Source of the DNA: Melanopsichium pennsylvanicum
Lineage: Eukaryota; Basidiomycota; Ustilaginomycetes; Ustilaginales
DNA length: 64,000 nt
NCBI GenBank assembly: GCA_900208305.1
Contig: OAPG01000004.1
Span: 558,001-622,000, forward strand
Direction: 5' to 3'
Shown: positions 1 to 11,296 of the stretch, piece after piece
Position numbering within the stretch: position 1 is the stretch's first letter
How the letters are laid out: each line of letters opens with the position of its first letter
Notes under the pieces: generated by a model
What the model saw: only the letters and a program-made list of their open reading frames with translations
Database searches by the model: none
What the model was told of the DNA's origin: nothing
Made by a program: the position numbers and the translations under genes

Positions 1-1000
1 CCTATACGGAGAGGACCGCGTTGCGTATGGTCACTAAAACACCACACGTCGAACGAGACGGTCTGATGAGGGCGAGAGTAGGAAGAGATGAATGAAGGAA
101 GGGTCGACTGAAAGGAAGGATCGAGGTGGGAAAGGGTAGCCAAATATGTAGTTGGAATCGGCCGTCGCTACGTGATTGCTTTCTTATCCGCGACTGACAG
201 AAGGAGACAGACACGCCAGAAGGGAGGGAAGAGATCTCGGTAGGGTAGCAGAGGACTAGCTGCGAGCGGGGGAATGGCAAGGGAGTCTGCCAGAGACTAC
301 ACTTTGGATACGGAGGTCGGAGCTATAGGATGGGTGCCTTGCAGAGGAGGAGGGATAAGAGAGAAGCGGGTGTCACAGCGGAGAATCGAGTTGGGCGTGA
401 CCGACCAGAGAGTGCAAAACGTTCGTTGAAAAAGGCCAAAATAGCAGAGACAGAGCTGCAGCCTCGAGATCATATTGCACTCAAATCAAAAAGAACGTGC
501 ATTTTCCAGAGCCTTTTTGAAATTTTCATTAATAAACCACATGTACGCTGCAATCCTGACAATTTTATGCCTAAATGTCGAACAATAAATATTTATGCCT
601 TGATATCAGTTTAAGATCAAAAGGAATACATAAATTTACTGTATTAAAAAACCAAAAAAGGCCACTCACTGTACTGTCCAAGGAAGCACAAAGGGCAACA
701 TGAAACGAGGTCTTTTGTGTTCGTTTCTGTAGGTGCACCTACCTCTGATGTTTCAGGAAGAAATCCACCTCTTAAGGGTCACAATCCACCGTGGCTGGCT
801 GTCACGGAAGCAATCTGAGACCGGCGTCGACCCAAGCGAGGACTGGCTGTGTGTACGCTTTCGTTCTCCGCTTGATTTGCTCCCTTTGCATTATGCATGT
901 TTGCAAACACTCTGCAAAGTGTTGTTAAAATTTTGCTTGAACAAAATCCCTGATCGGTCAGACCAATTCGTACTACAGGCATGATTGACAGCAGACGTTG

Positions 1001-1030
1001 CAGCCAACGGTACAGCCAACGGTACAGCCA
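1001..1030. repeat. 12-bp tandem repeat, 2.5 copies
   Basis: The unit CAGCCAACGGTA is repeated exactly at 1001-1012 and 1013-1024, followed by a half unit (CAGCCA). It is noncoding as far as can be seen and probably arose by replication slippage. Confidence 0.8.
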
Positions 1031-3614
1031 CCCCCTGATGATCAGATCAGCTCTTCCGCTGCTCGTGAAACGCACACACCGTCTCCTCCGACCCAACTTC
1101 CTTTATGTATGCTAATCTGCCCGTCAATCCTCTGTGAAGAACCAACGGATCGTGCTTCACTGTATGTGCCACGTCCAGGAACCGACATGGTTGCGGGGAA
1201 GGGTTCATAGCTATGCCTGCTTCACCCACAACAAGATCACACTTTTTCGCCTATGCGCGGGGTAAGCCTCGCTCAAACACGATTCTATCATTTGTGGCTG
1301 GAAAAGGGAAACGCTGATAAGCCTCGAAGCGGGCTTTCTAGTGGCATGTTGAAATTGAGGGCGTTGGTAGCAGATTGCGTGCGCAATTGTGATTGTACAA
1401 GGTTTCACGCGTCATCGGACCTGATCAAAGATTCGCCAGGGTCGGTCTTGATCAGACCATGTAATTGTAATTGTAATGTAATGTAAATTTACTGTACATA
1501 TCTGTCTTTCGCATCCGACGCACTATCCGCTGTTTGAACCAACTCGACACATGCACTCTACTAGGCTGCTGTAAAATGTGTTGCAATCTCGCCCGGCCCC
1601 CTCGGCGCCATTCCGACTGCTTCAAGCGACCCGACATAGAGTAAACTTAATTCTTTTCCAAATCGAACCTCGCATCCAGACACATCTGCTTTGCTGTTCA
1701 TATTACTCACGTTGACACCTATTGAGAGCTAACCCAAGACAAGAGAGCCAGGTTAGGCGAGCTGATATGTTGAACAGTGTGAATCAGTGTCAACCAGACG
1801 CGAACACGGGGTTCTTCAAACACTAAGCGAGACGTGTGCACGGATTCCCCACACTGTTTCTTTTTCTTTTATTTTCTTTTCATTTAATTTATTTATTTTC
1901 CAACACGCTTTTTGTGTGCTGCTTTGGAGAGCGTTTACCTATCCTGTACACGACCAAATAGCCGAACTTGAATGACATTTGCTACCATCGCGAATAAGTG
2001 CCTCACCACACCTTGACGTGATCTCTGTCTCTGAGCTTCAGTGCTTGGAGCTCACATGCCGATCTTTACCATTTTTTTTTCAGTCTGGCAAGAGCGGCGT
2101 CCTATACGAGCTCTGTAAGCGATTTGCCTCGTCAAGCCAATCTGGCCCCACACGACAGGCACGTTCGGGAGAGCTGCCGAACGTCTTGGATGCAAACTTG
2201 GACACCAAGGCAGCGCACGATTGTGGTTCTGAGAGACAAATGTGAATGGAAGCCACTGACGAAGCCACGTAGTGCCATGCAGGATGACACTCTGACTGTT
2301 ATCCAATCAGCGAACTCCATCACTCACGAAGCTCGGACTTGATCCGCTCTCTATCTTTGTGATACTAGGCTCTCACCCGGAGTATCCGCAAGTCTGATGC
2401 TCATTGCTCTCGACGTTCTAGCGTGGCTGTGGTGAAGGCTCCCGCCGTCAAGAACAGGTCATGAAGGAACCCTCTTGGTTGCAGAACCTCGAGAACCCTT
2501 CCCAAGGGTCTTCTTTTCGATGCAATCTCGAGCTTCGCTTCGAGAAGGACACTGGAACCGTAATTCTCACCCTCTCGCAGATGAAGGGGGTCGCTCTACC
2601 ATGTTCCAGCCATCTTTTTGGTAGCTGAAAACAGGTTAAAGACAACCGTGTGCCAACATCTTTAGCCGCTGGACAGTGGGCATTGAAGCCGCTTAGAGAA
2701 TGCAAGGAGCCTAGTTAAGCGAATTTCAGCATTTTTGCATTGTTTTTTGTTTTTCTCTTTCATTCTTGGTCATTTTGAGTTCCAGACGGGTTTTTTTTGG
2801 TAACTCAACAGTACAGCACACTATCAGCTCTTTATCATCCTACCACGTAAACCAATCACCAATTTTTGTCAGTTTTCGATGGCATTTGTGCAAAACATCT
2901 GTGTTGTGAATGCTGCTGATATCTACCGATTTCTTGCCAATATGCCAATATTAGAATTATCTTTGTCTTGAATAATCTGCCAGAGAGGCTTAAACCTGTC
3001 AGGTACCAAAAAATGCACATTTCCCACTCAATATACTACTTGGATTTCACGAAGAAGGGCAGTTTGTAAAAATGCAAATTGAGGGGGCTTTCTGTGAAAT
3101 ACGCGCTTCCGGAGGAGCACCGAATGAAATTCATCCTGAGCTTAGCTACGGTACCATCTCTGCTAACGCGCTTGCTCTGAAAATCGTTCAGGTACAGATA
3201 CACAGTGATTTCTGAAAATCAATTACCGTCCAGTCACTGGAATTTGATGCGCTCCTCGATCAATACGTGCGGCATCGGTGCTACTCAACGTCGGTACAAT
3301 AACTACCAATCCACTGACTTGATCCGCTTGCATTTGCATGCATGCATTCGCACGTGGCAGAAATCTTCGAGTCGCAACATTGGGCGCCTTGTGTAAAGAC
3401 CCGACTGGTTTGTCCATCTTGTCAAGTCCTTCTTGATTCTGCGTTCGGCCCTAACGAAGTTGATATGACTTTTCGAACAGCTTTCGGAAAAGCTGAACTT
3501 CAACTTGAACATGTACTGTACAGATGAAACGTTCGAAACGAATCCCTATCGACTCGCTTCGGTGCAGTTAGCATCGTCTTTTTAGACACCAGTATGTTCC
3601 AAACATGAAGATGA

Positions 3615-4206
3615 AATGGAGAAGCGAAAATTGCCTCTTGCAGTGTACGCGGCTTGATTCTGCGTCGTCTCAACAAGAAGTTTCTTTCGATTGTCTTTAT
3701 CGCATTGTGGACGGAGATGGTATTCGCGCCAGACCAAAAGGCCCAAGCGGAGAGATCAGACGAGGTTTGCATCGCTGCAGCTCGACCTTCAACAAGACTT
3801 GCATGCCTGTGCCTTGTCTACTATATTACGCAACTCTTTTGCATAACTTTCGCAGTCGTTCTCGAGGAACTCAGATAACGCTCTCTTTCCATGCGGCACG
3901 TCAGAAGACGTTGTCGACTTGGCTGAACAAGTTCCGTCCATCGTAGAAAGGAGAACACTATCGCTTTCGATTCGCTTATATCTGGCATCAGCTCCAATCA
4001 TTGACCAACCGCATCGAAATGTCAAAATTCTCCCACAGAGGACCCGACACCGACACCGAATTTCTCCTTCAAGCTGGTACCCTTGGCGAAGCTTTGAAAA
4101 CAGTTATCCCGAATCATTGCTTCCTTTCTTCGAAAACAAATCCGACTCTTGGAACGGTTTTCAATCCAATCTCGCGATTCTAGTCGGAGCTGGAATCGCA
4201 TCGTAG
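3615..4206 (+). pseudogene. possible decayed secreted-protein gene
   Basis: Reading from 3615 there is a frame without an initiating ATG that encodes a short basic stretch, a hydrophobic run (FLSIVFIALW) and then a polar segment, which together look like a signal peptide plus mature start. This frame ends near 3878. The downstream coding-like sequence continues in a different frame, crosses an in-frame TAA near 3840, and then stays open to a stop at 4206. The pattern of missing start, frame change and internal stop suggests a dead gene. Lineage-specific secreted proteins that decay in this way are typical of smut genomes. I recognise no family, and the open frames could simply be chance, so this is a weak call. 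Confidence 0.25.
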
Positions 4207-5439
4207 CACCACATCATGAGGATGATTTCAACTTAGATTCGTCAAAAGGGCAAGCTCTATACGCTGCCGATTCACCGACTTGTCATTTCCAAGGACTTTG
4301 AAATCAAGGCTCATGCATATAGTACTTCTTGATAGGTCAGAGCCTCAATGTTTGCGAATGCTTTTCTGACTTTTGGACGGCAACCATCAGGGTCCACAGT
4401 CCTGTTGACATTCGCCCCTTTTGGCGGATCCCTCTAGCCGAAATCGATTTTTTTTTTTTTGGCATGAACATGATGACAAGGTGTGGAATATTTCGGGAAA
4501 CGATAGGATATATTCCGTGAGCGCTGCACATCACGATCGAGCTGGCCGTCTCGCGTACGGAACTCGAACCGACTGTCTCAAAATCCTTTTTTAATGGGTC
4601 TCCCATCCCTTTTCCGCTCTGGACCCTCATTTTCAGGGTGCTCTTTGACAGCTACGGTATCTGCGCCTGATTTGCTTCGCTTGACAAGGCAGCTTCGACA
4701 AGGATCAACTCACACGCCCTGCTGCTGCTGCTATACCTTCAACAAGTTGCAACCTGTCCGATTTGTTCGAGACAATGGAAAACCGCTTAGCGAAGCTCGT
4801 TGATTGAATCCGAACAGATCCCAGGACGATGCATGTCAAGGAGGTTGGGCAGGAAGATTTCATTCCCTGCCTAGGTCACAAATGTCTCGTTTTTACATTC
4901 AGATTCATGTTGCGGCGGAGTAAGAAGCATGCTATTGGGCCGCGGCGCAAACTGAAAGAGAGTCGCTCATCTCTGCCAAGTATGGCTTGCCAAAGGATTT
5001 ACTGTTTATGATCTTGATGATGGGACCCTAGATCGACAGTCAGACAGACAAACGGAGGGGCATTAATTTCTGACAGCTCGCTTGGTTGGGTTGAGTTAGG
5101 TTGCACTCGTCCGTGTTAACTTTTCTCTCCCAAGCACAATGAGGCACGCGTATCTAAAATTGTGTAACTTTCCGCGACACGTCTTGTTTTGGTGCGTGGC
5201 ATGAGTCGCGTGCGTTCCTTTTTTTACATTCCAATCTTGCTTTGATCTTCAATATATCATTCGTGAGAGCCCAACCCAAAATCGGCGTTATTGCTTCCCA
5301 GACTTTAGAAGAGGTATGTCTCACTCCTCTAGCATGATCGACCAATTACAGTAGCACAGCTTAGCAAGGAAAGAAATGATCAGATGCGCTCAAGTTGAGA
5401 GCGAGTGAGACATGGCCTCAATCGCCATCAAAACATACG

Positions 5440-5462
5440 CACACACACACACACACACACAC
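5440..5462. repeat. (CA)n microsatellite
   Basis: About 11 uninterrupted AC dinucleotides in the gene-poor left flank. Confidence 0.9.
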
Positions 5463-6010
5463 ATATTGTTGTACAACATAACTCTTGCATGACTAAAAAA
5501 GTTGATATGCACATACCGCCACGGGCTCGTGCGTGCAGCAGATACATTCCCAAAGCTTCTCTAAAAAAGAGGTCGTGACTTAATCTCGCATCCCTCTCCA
5601 ATCATCCATATCAAGTCACCATATTGTTCAAAAACTTCCTCGACACTACTGCTTCTAGGCCCAGAAAGTGCAGAGCCCTCTCCCACAACACCTCACAAGA
5701 ACAATATGCACCTCGACCAAGTTCCTGGATCTTCCGCAGCACTTCTCTCATGTTCATCGCGCTCGCAGAACAATCTCTTGTAAGCTCGGTAGGCCTTCGT
5801 ACTGTACAGTCCAAACACGTCGCAAGATCACCCATATCGCAAACAACACAACGAAAGAGATTGTATGAAAATTACGAAATTGCACTGCAAATACTATGAT
5901 GCTGTATGTGCATCGCATAACGAGCGTAAGTTATAGAGGTAACATGAACAAACGTCTCCAGAACCTTGAAATCTCCTGTGCTGTACACAGTACATTACCT
6001 CGTCAACACG

Positions 6011-9000
6011 TCACGTAGAGATAGGCGATCCAAGTTCATCGATCGCCAACTGCAAATGCTGCTTGGTAGCCTGAACATATACCAACAATCCTGGCATCGC
6101 CTCGGGCCGAAGTGCGAGCTTCTGCACCATGGGAGGTTGTAACTTGTTGGCTACTTCTTCCACTGAACTCTGTGATCTCAAGGGTTCCTGAGGTCGCGAT
6201 TGATGGTGAACACTGTCAACCGATGTGCTTGCTCGACGCGGATCAGGCGTGGTGATCAGATTGCTCTGGGGCCGCACTGCCAGGCTCGGACGCCGCAAGT
6301 CAAGGTTGGCAGACCTCGAGTCGGTGGTGTGCAATTGTTTCGTTGATTGGACGGAGGTATGTGCGAGGTCCACGGATCGCCTTTTGCCACTAAGCGCAGA
6401 TTGAAGCGAGATCCGACGTCCGGCTTTCGCATGTGTACCAGGCTGCTTCTTCGCATCGCGAGACCCATCTTCCCATGTGATATCGAGCGAAGACTTGGAC
6501 TGCGAAGGACCTTGCATCTTTCGCTCGAACTTTCCTGTAGAGTAGGCCGAGCGGTTGCTGTCCGATAAGGTTGGCATCGGCGGGGTTGTCTCTTGAGCGG
6601 ATATGAGGTCCGAAGGCTTTACTTGCATGCTTTCGAGCGATGTCTTTGAGCGGAGGAACGACCGACGTTTGAGATTCAGTGATCTACGTTTTTGCTTTGA
6701 TGTTGGAGGCGTTGTAGGGCCGCGGTCGAGCGAATAGCGCATTTCGTCCTTCGTATCATCTTTTGCGGCATCAGTTTCAAATGAGTTCTTAGAAGGAGCC
6801 TGAATTTCGTCAGCGACGGCACCTTTGAACACTTTCAGCAGTTCCCTCAAGCCTTGTAGTCCCGCTCTGCTTGCACTTCGCAGTCGACGCTTTGCGCTTC
6901 TGTTGGCGTCGCCAACGTCGACGCCATTCAGTGAAACTACCTCAGTTGGTTCGTTGAGTCCCACATTCACGGGTGCTGTGTTGAACGGTCGCTCCGAACT
7001 CCTCTTGGTGCGAATGGGTTTGGCGAATCTACCATCGTCAAAGCTGTCTCGATCGGGAGTGGTCAAGTTCGACAAAGCCACGCTGGCTCCGTGCGGAGGC
7101 GTGTTCGAGGGTTTAGCCGAGCGTTCGGCATCGCGTTGGGGCATTTCATCCCGAGTATACGTCTCGGATTGAAATCGGCCATGGGACCCACGATCAGCTC
7201 TGGTACTCGTCGTGACTCTCGCACTGCCCAAGATGGCGGAAAGAATATCGATCTCTCTCTGAGCATCCACGCTGCGCACGCCGTCCGTCGTCGACGTGGT
7301 CGCCTGGCTTGTCCCGCTCGTACTCCTTGCACCTGACACCGACGATTGCCTGGAACCGATTCCGTCCGAGGGCGATCTCGGTGGACACTCTCTCGAAACA
7401 TCAGACAAGGTAGCTCTTCTGCTGTCAACCCTAGCGGACAACGGCGTGTGAGAGACTGTGTCAACTCTGGCAGCGGAATCGGCCTCAGACCTCCCTTGAC
7501 CGAGCCCAATGAGCACGTCCGCGCACTCGAGCCAGTTCTGCACGCTGGCTTGCGCATCGGCACTGCTCAGCGGGGCTCTCGTTTGGTGATACATGTAGCT
7601 CGCTTTAAGAAGCTTCAGCTCTTCGATGCCTTTTGCGAAGTCGCGGACGAGGCTAATGTTGTTTCTGATCCCAGTCTGAGCTTTGCTGATGCGGCTGGGG
7701 ATCTTGAGGTCGGACAGACTGTTGCGGCGGGTGGCAGGTTTCTGGAGCGAGGGGGCGGAGGCGGCTGTGAGGATAGGCACGCTCGGGTCGGCTGTGGACG
7801 TCATTTTCTTGACCGGACTTAGTCTATGAGGATGAGAGGCTACCTCGCCACACGGGGTCCAAGGTGCATCGGTGATATGCGTATCTTCTCGCGCCAAGCT
7901 TGCGTATCGTGACTTCGAGAATGAGTTGTCGGGGGCAGACTGTTTGCGGATAGAAGGCAGGAAAACAACAGGCGCGCCCTCGAATGTTCTGTCGAGACAC
8001 AGAGGAGACCCTGTCACGCTGCCTACGCGGCTAGAATGTTCGTTCTGCTCTGACGAAGGCTCATTGCGCCCAGAAAGGTCGACAGAGGCGGTCCAGGCAG
8101 TATCTCGGGTGTCCATCGAAGGTGTGGCCCCGCGCTTGCCATGCGAAAGCCAGCCCGAAGATGACACATAGGAGAGACCAGGCGAGCTACTGACACTAGT
8201 CCCATACGACGTTTCCGAATCGTGCGCGTCCGGTCCAGAAGAGACGGAGATTTGCTTCCTCATCCTGTAGCCATACAGTGACTCGGCGCTGGTGTGACTG
8301 TGAGTGGTAGACGCGCATACCGACCTGCTGGCTGAGCCACGGTCTTCGGAGCCTCTGAGCATCTTCTCGCCAAGGTACGGATATGGTGCTGTCGCACCGT
8401 CGACGGAGGCACCCTCCGAGAGGAAGCGGGCTTGACTTTCGCGTCGAGGAGCTTGCGCCGAGCGGGCAATTGCGGCCGAGCCAGATTCGTTTCGCCTCGA
8501 TCTCGAAGGCGTTGAGGCATTTTCAGCACCGTACGTCAAGTTTGCACGCAAAGTATTCGAGCTGGAACACTCGCGGCGGAAACCAGCGGTCGGTGTAAAT
8601 CCCAGTCCGCTGGTATAGCTGCTAATGTCCTTGGAAAATGACCTGCCGACACTTTGTCGTTGTGTGTCTAAATCACCAACCCCTACGGTGTCGAAGCACT
8701 GGCCAGGACTCTTCAGCGACGCATGTACTTTAGTAGGACTGCCTGGGACGTTCCATGGTACTTGACTCGGAGACTCGTGGCAGAGGCCGCCACTTTCTCT
8801 AGAGCGTGTTGGCGTTGCTTCGCTCGAGCGACGGACGGAAGACCTAGAAGTGGGCGGCGACATTGAACAATCCGAGGCCCGGGTCGACGGCCGATGTCTG
8901 CTCGGGCTAATCATGGCATCCAAGGGCTGAGCGAGCTCTGATCCGCGGCGAGGCAGCGAGGATGGCGAAATTACAGCGGCTTCGACTCCGTTCGCAAGGT

Positions 9001-11296
9001 ATGCGGTACTCTTGTCACCGCGACCGAGCAGTCGACGGAAGCTGGTGTTGCGAAGTGCAGCATAGCTCTTCTCCAAGCTCGTTGGGCTAGCACCGCGATT
9101 GGAACGATTCGATGAAGACGACAACTGGCTAAGCAATGACGCCTGACTGCGGCTGACATGGTCGGAATAGATGCGCAAAGTGTCTCCTTCTTCAGTGGTC
9201 TCGTTGACACTGCTGCTGCACACATTCGCTACGCTGGTACGAGAGCGCGAGAAACTCAAGCGCTGTAGAGCGCCGAGTTTGGACTTGGACTGGGATCGCG
9301 AGTGGGATTTCGCTCCTGCACTGTCCGTGTGATCTTTCTGCTTGCTCAAAGGCTGCGACGGAGACTGCGTACTTGCTGCCGAATTGTTCACGAACACTGA
9401 TTTGCTCGACGAGTCGAAACCCAGCGCTGCGCCGAGTGACCGCCTGGTGGTGCGGCTTTTGGTGGCAGGAGCAGGTTCTTCCGATGGCGTCTCCGTCTCA
9501 GTGTCATCGCCACTTGCGTCGCTGCCGGCACCAATGCTGTTTTTACCCCTGCGGCCGTCGTTGGCAACGCCATGAGGGCTTCGTTGCTTCGAGCGAGTGG
9601 AGAAGTCATCGCTATCTTGTGACAGTTTCGGACGTACCGAGTCGATGTCCGACTGTGCAGCGAGCCGCGCAGAGAAATCGGTCGCATCGCTGGCTGCTGA
9701 TGCATCAGAATGGCGCTTCTTCGACGTGCTTGCATACCGCGGACTTCCAAAATTCAAGTGCGGTCGAACGTCAGGCGGCAGCCTCTGAGATGAACTCTGG
9801 ATTCCATCGTGGCTTTCGTCATGTGACCATCGCCCACTCTTTTGCAGTGAGGACGTCGTTGAAGCCGAAGGGGTGAGTCGTGGGTCTGCGTTCCACGAAA
9901 AGGCATCGTCCCAGTTCTCGACGTCGTCGCCATCATCTTCTTCGTCCTGCTGATGTAAAAGTCTTGTGGTTGCCCCACTGGCTGAAGTCTTTGCCCTGAT
10001 AGATGCTCGGCTTTCGGCATCACGACAGCTTTGTGGCGTTGACTCCATTTCATTCTGGAATAAAAAGTCGTCGTCCCAATTCTCTCTGACAGATGATGTC
10101 ACGCGGATGCCCTTAAGGTCGGCCGTATGTAAGCTCTGAAGATGCGAATCTGCTTGGGCCGGCGCTGCAGCTGCAGTTACCACAAGCCTGCTGCTGGTGA
10201 CGTTGGGATTCGCAGCCTCCTTGTCGCTTAAAAGCTTAGGATAAGACTGTGAGACCTGCTCGCCTTCGTTGAGGAGGGGCAAACGGAGAGGCTCTGCATG
10301 ATCATCCTCCGATATGCCAAGCTCTGCATCCCAATCAGCATCTCCAGATTCTCCAAGACTGCTGTCTGACGGGTTACGTTGCTTGGTCTCCGCGCCGAGA
10401 AGGGTCTTCGGAACCTTTCCACTGATCAGTGATGCAGCTTGGCAGTGCACAGGAGCGGCCGAAGCAATCGCCGCATTCGCTTGTAATTCTTTGTCCGAAA
10501 GGCGAAAACTCATGGCTGAAAACGATTGATAGGAATCTTGGTCAACTGAGTCATCGTCGGCGAGGGACTGGTAGCCATTCGAAATGCGGCTTCGCGTGAA
10601 GCTGCTCGCATCACTGCCTGACCGAGCACGACCTGCATGTAGAGGCTCGGGAGACGCCAAGAAGCTGACGCTAGTGGCTCTCGATCGTGACTGTGCGAAA
10701 GCATACGAATCACATTGCGACCGGCTCGAGGAAGGAGGTAAAAGCTCGCTGTTGGAAGCATAGCTGCGCGGCGACGGGGTCGGTTGCACGACATTCCGCA
10801 AGCCAGTGACGGACGCTGACCGGTGTGTCGCTACCTGAGAGAGCTTGAGAATAGTCGAAACATGTGCCAACGATGATGACGGTATCGAATTCGGCTGCTG
10901 TAACATCCATAGCTGCTGTTGGCGTTCGTAGAATCGAGCACTACTGGAGGGTGGTGGTCGGTAAGGGCGATCCGCTGGTCTGGTCCGTGGAGGCGTATTG
11001 GACGAGGAGACGGAGCGAGAATGTGGATCGGGTATGGGGTGCGATGAGGATGATGTCGAAGGATCGGGTGCCGACACATGCCGTGCCAATGAGGAGAATC
11101 CACTGGTTGAAGGTGATGCTCGACTTGGAACAGGTTCAAGAATGAACTCGCTTCCTTCTGCAATTACGATACGGGAAGATGAGGGAGGGTGCTCGGACGT
11201 CTGTAGTTGGGTATATACTATCTTACGTGTGGCTATTGGATCTTGTCTGCGAGGTGAGCTGCTGCCACCTGCAGCTCTCGAGGCTGATGATTGCAT
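6011..11296 (-). CDS. Byr4/Bfa1-like septation/mitotic exit regulator
   Basis: Single-exon protein of 1761 residues, very rich in Ser, Thr and Arg and largely disordered. Near the N-terminus it has three short Trp-acidic blocks, at about 322 (DWDAEL), 406 (NWDDDF) and 461 (NWDDAF). Before the first is a helix-like block at about 268-281 containing DKELQ and AAIASA. The same order, an Ala-rich 'AIASAI' block followed by Trp-Asp/Glu motifs, is what I know from Byr4/Bfa1. With Cdc16/Bub2, those proteins form the two-component GAP for the Spg1/Tem1 GTPase at the spindle pole body and restrain septation or mitotic exit. A second conserved-looking helix (NNISLVRDFAKGIEELKLLK) lies in the C-terminal half. 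The protein is about two to three times longer than yeast relatives. The assignment rests on motif resemblance only. The start is the first ATG after a pyrimidine-rich leader. Confidence 0.55.
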   Translation of the reverse strand: MQSSASRAAGGSSSPRRQDPIATRKIVYTQLQTSEHPPSSSRIVIAEGSEFILEPVPSRASPSTSGFSSLARHVSAPDPSTSSSSHPIPDPHSRSVSSSNTPPRTRPADRPYRPPPSSSARFYERQQQLWMLQQPNSIPSSSLAHVSTILKLSQVATHRSASVTGLRNVVQPTPSPRSYASNSELLPPSSSRSQCDSYAFAQSRSRATSVSFLASPEPLHAGRARSGSDASSFTRSRISNGYQSLADDDSVDQDSYQSFSAMSFRLSDKELQANAAIASAAPVHCQAASLISGKVPKTLLGAETKQRNPSDSSLGESGDADWDAELGISEDDHAEPLRLPLLNEGEQVSQSYPKLLSDKEAANPNVTSSRLVVTAAAAPAQADSHLQSLHTADLKGIRVTSSVRENWDDDFLFQNEMESTPQSCRDAESRASIRAKTSASGATTRLLHQQDEEDDGDDVENWDDAFSWNADPRLTPSASTTSSLQKSGRWSHDESHDGIQSSSQRLPPDVRPHLNFGSPRYASTSKKRHSDASAASDATDFSARLAAQSDIDSVRPKLSQDSDDFSTRSKQRSPHGVANDGRRGKNSIGAGSDASGDDTETETPSEEPAPATKSRTTRRSLGAALGFDSSSKSVFVNNSAASTQSPSQPLSKQKDHTDSAGAKSHSRSQSKSKLGALQRLSFSRSRTSVANVCSSSVNETTEEGDTLRIYSDHVSRSQASLLSQLSSSSNRSNRGASPTSLEKSYAALRNTSFRRLLGRGDKSTAYLANGVEAAVISPSSLPRRGSELAQPLDAMISPSRHRPSTRASDCSMSPPTSRSSVRRSSEATPTRSRESGGLCHESPSQVPWNVPGSPTKVHASLKSPGQCFDTVGVGDLDTQRQSVGRSFSKDISSYTSGLGFTPTAGFRRECSSSNTLRANLTYGAENASTPSRSRRNESGSAAIARSAQAPRRESQARFLSEGASVDGATAPYPYLGEKMLRGSEDRGSASRSVCASTTHSHTSAESLYGYRMRKQISVSSGPDAHDSETSYGTSVSSSPGLSYVSSSGWLSHGKRGATPSMDTRDTAWTASVDLSGRNEPSSEQNEHSSRVGSVTGSPLCLDRTFEGAPVVFLPSIRKQSAPDNSFSKSRYASLAREDTHITDAPWTPCGEVASHPHRLSPVKKMTSTADPSVPILTAASAPSLQKPATRRNSLSDLKIPSRISKAQTGIRNNISLVRDFAKGIEELKLLKASYMYHQTRAPLSSADAQASVQNWLECADVLIGLGQGRSEADSAARVDTVSHTPLSARVDSRRATLSDVSRECPPRSPSDGIGSRQSSVSGARSTSGTSQATTSTTDGVRSVDAQREIDILSAILGSARVTTSTRADRGSHGRFQSETYTRDEMPQRDAERSAKPSNTPPHGASVALSNLTTPDRDSFDDGRFAKPIRTKRSSERPFNTAPVNVGLNEPTEVVSLNGVDVGDANRSAKRRLRSASRAGLQGLRELLKVFKGAVADEIQAPSKNSFETDAAKDDTKDEMRYSLDRGPTTPPTSKQKRRSLNLKRRSFLRSKTSLESMQVKPSDLISAQETTPPMPTLSDSNRSAYSTGKFERKMQGPSQSKSSLDITWEDGSRDAKKQPGTHAKAGRRISLQSALSGKRRSVDLAHTSVQSTKQLHTTDSRSANLDLRRPSLAVRPQSNLITTPDPRRASTSVDSVHHQSRPQEPLRSQSSVEEVANKLQPPMVQKLALRPEAMPGLLVYVQATKQHLQLAIDELGSPIST

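Larger units (their letters stand above)
1..6010. other. gene-poor left flank, no intact gene
   Basis: Six kilobases in which no open frame has a recognisable domain or convincing length. The reverse strand of about 1-330 is pyrimidine-rich, like the 5' leaders of other genes here, so it may be the leader of a gene running off the left edge. Between about 3.4 and 5.1 kb there are short coding-like stretches in different frames broken by stops, best read as decayed genes (see the separate pseudogene entry). A 12-bp tandem repeat lies at 1001-1030 and a CA run at 5440-5462. Copies of the TACTGTA/AAATTTA palindromic motif occur near 631, 1484, 3511, 5798 and 5980. I found no tRNA, rRNA or terminal repeats by eye. 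Confidence 0.55.

Noticed and set aside
4540..4640. tRNA-like B-box (GGTTCGAGTTCC on the minus strand)
   Set aside because: The T-loop has one base too many and I cannot fold acceptor and anticodon stems around it.
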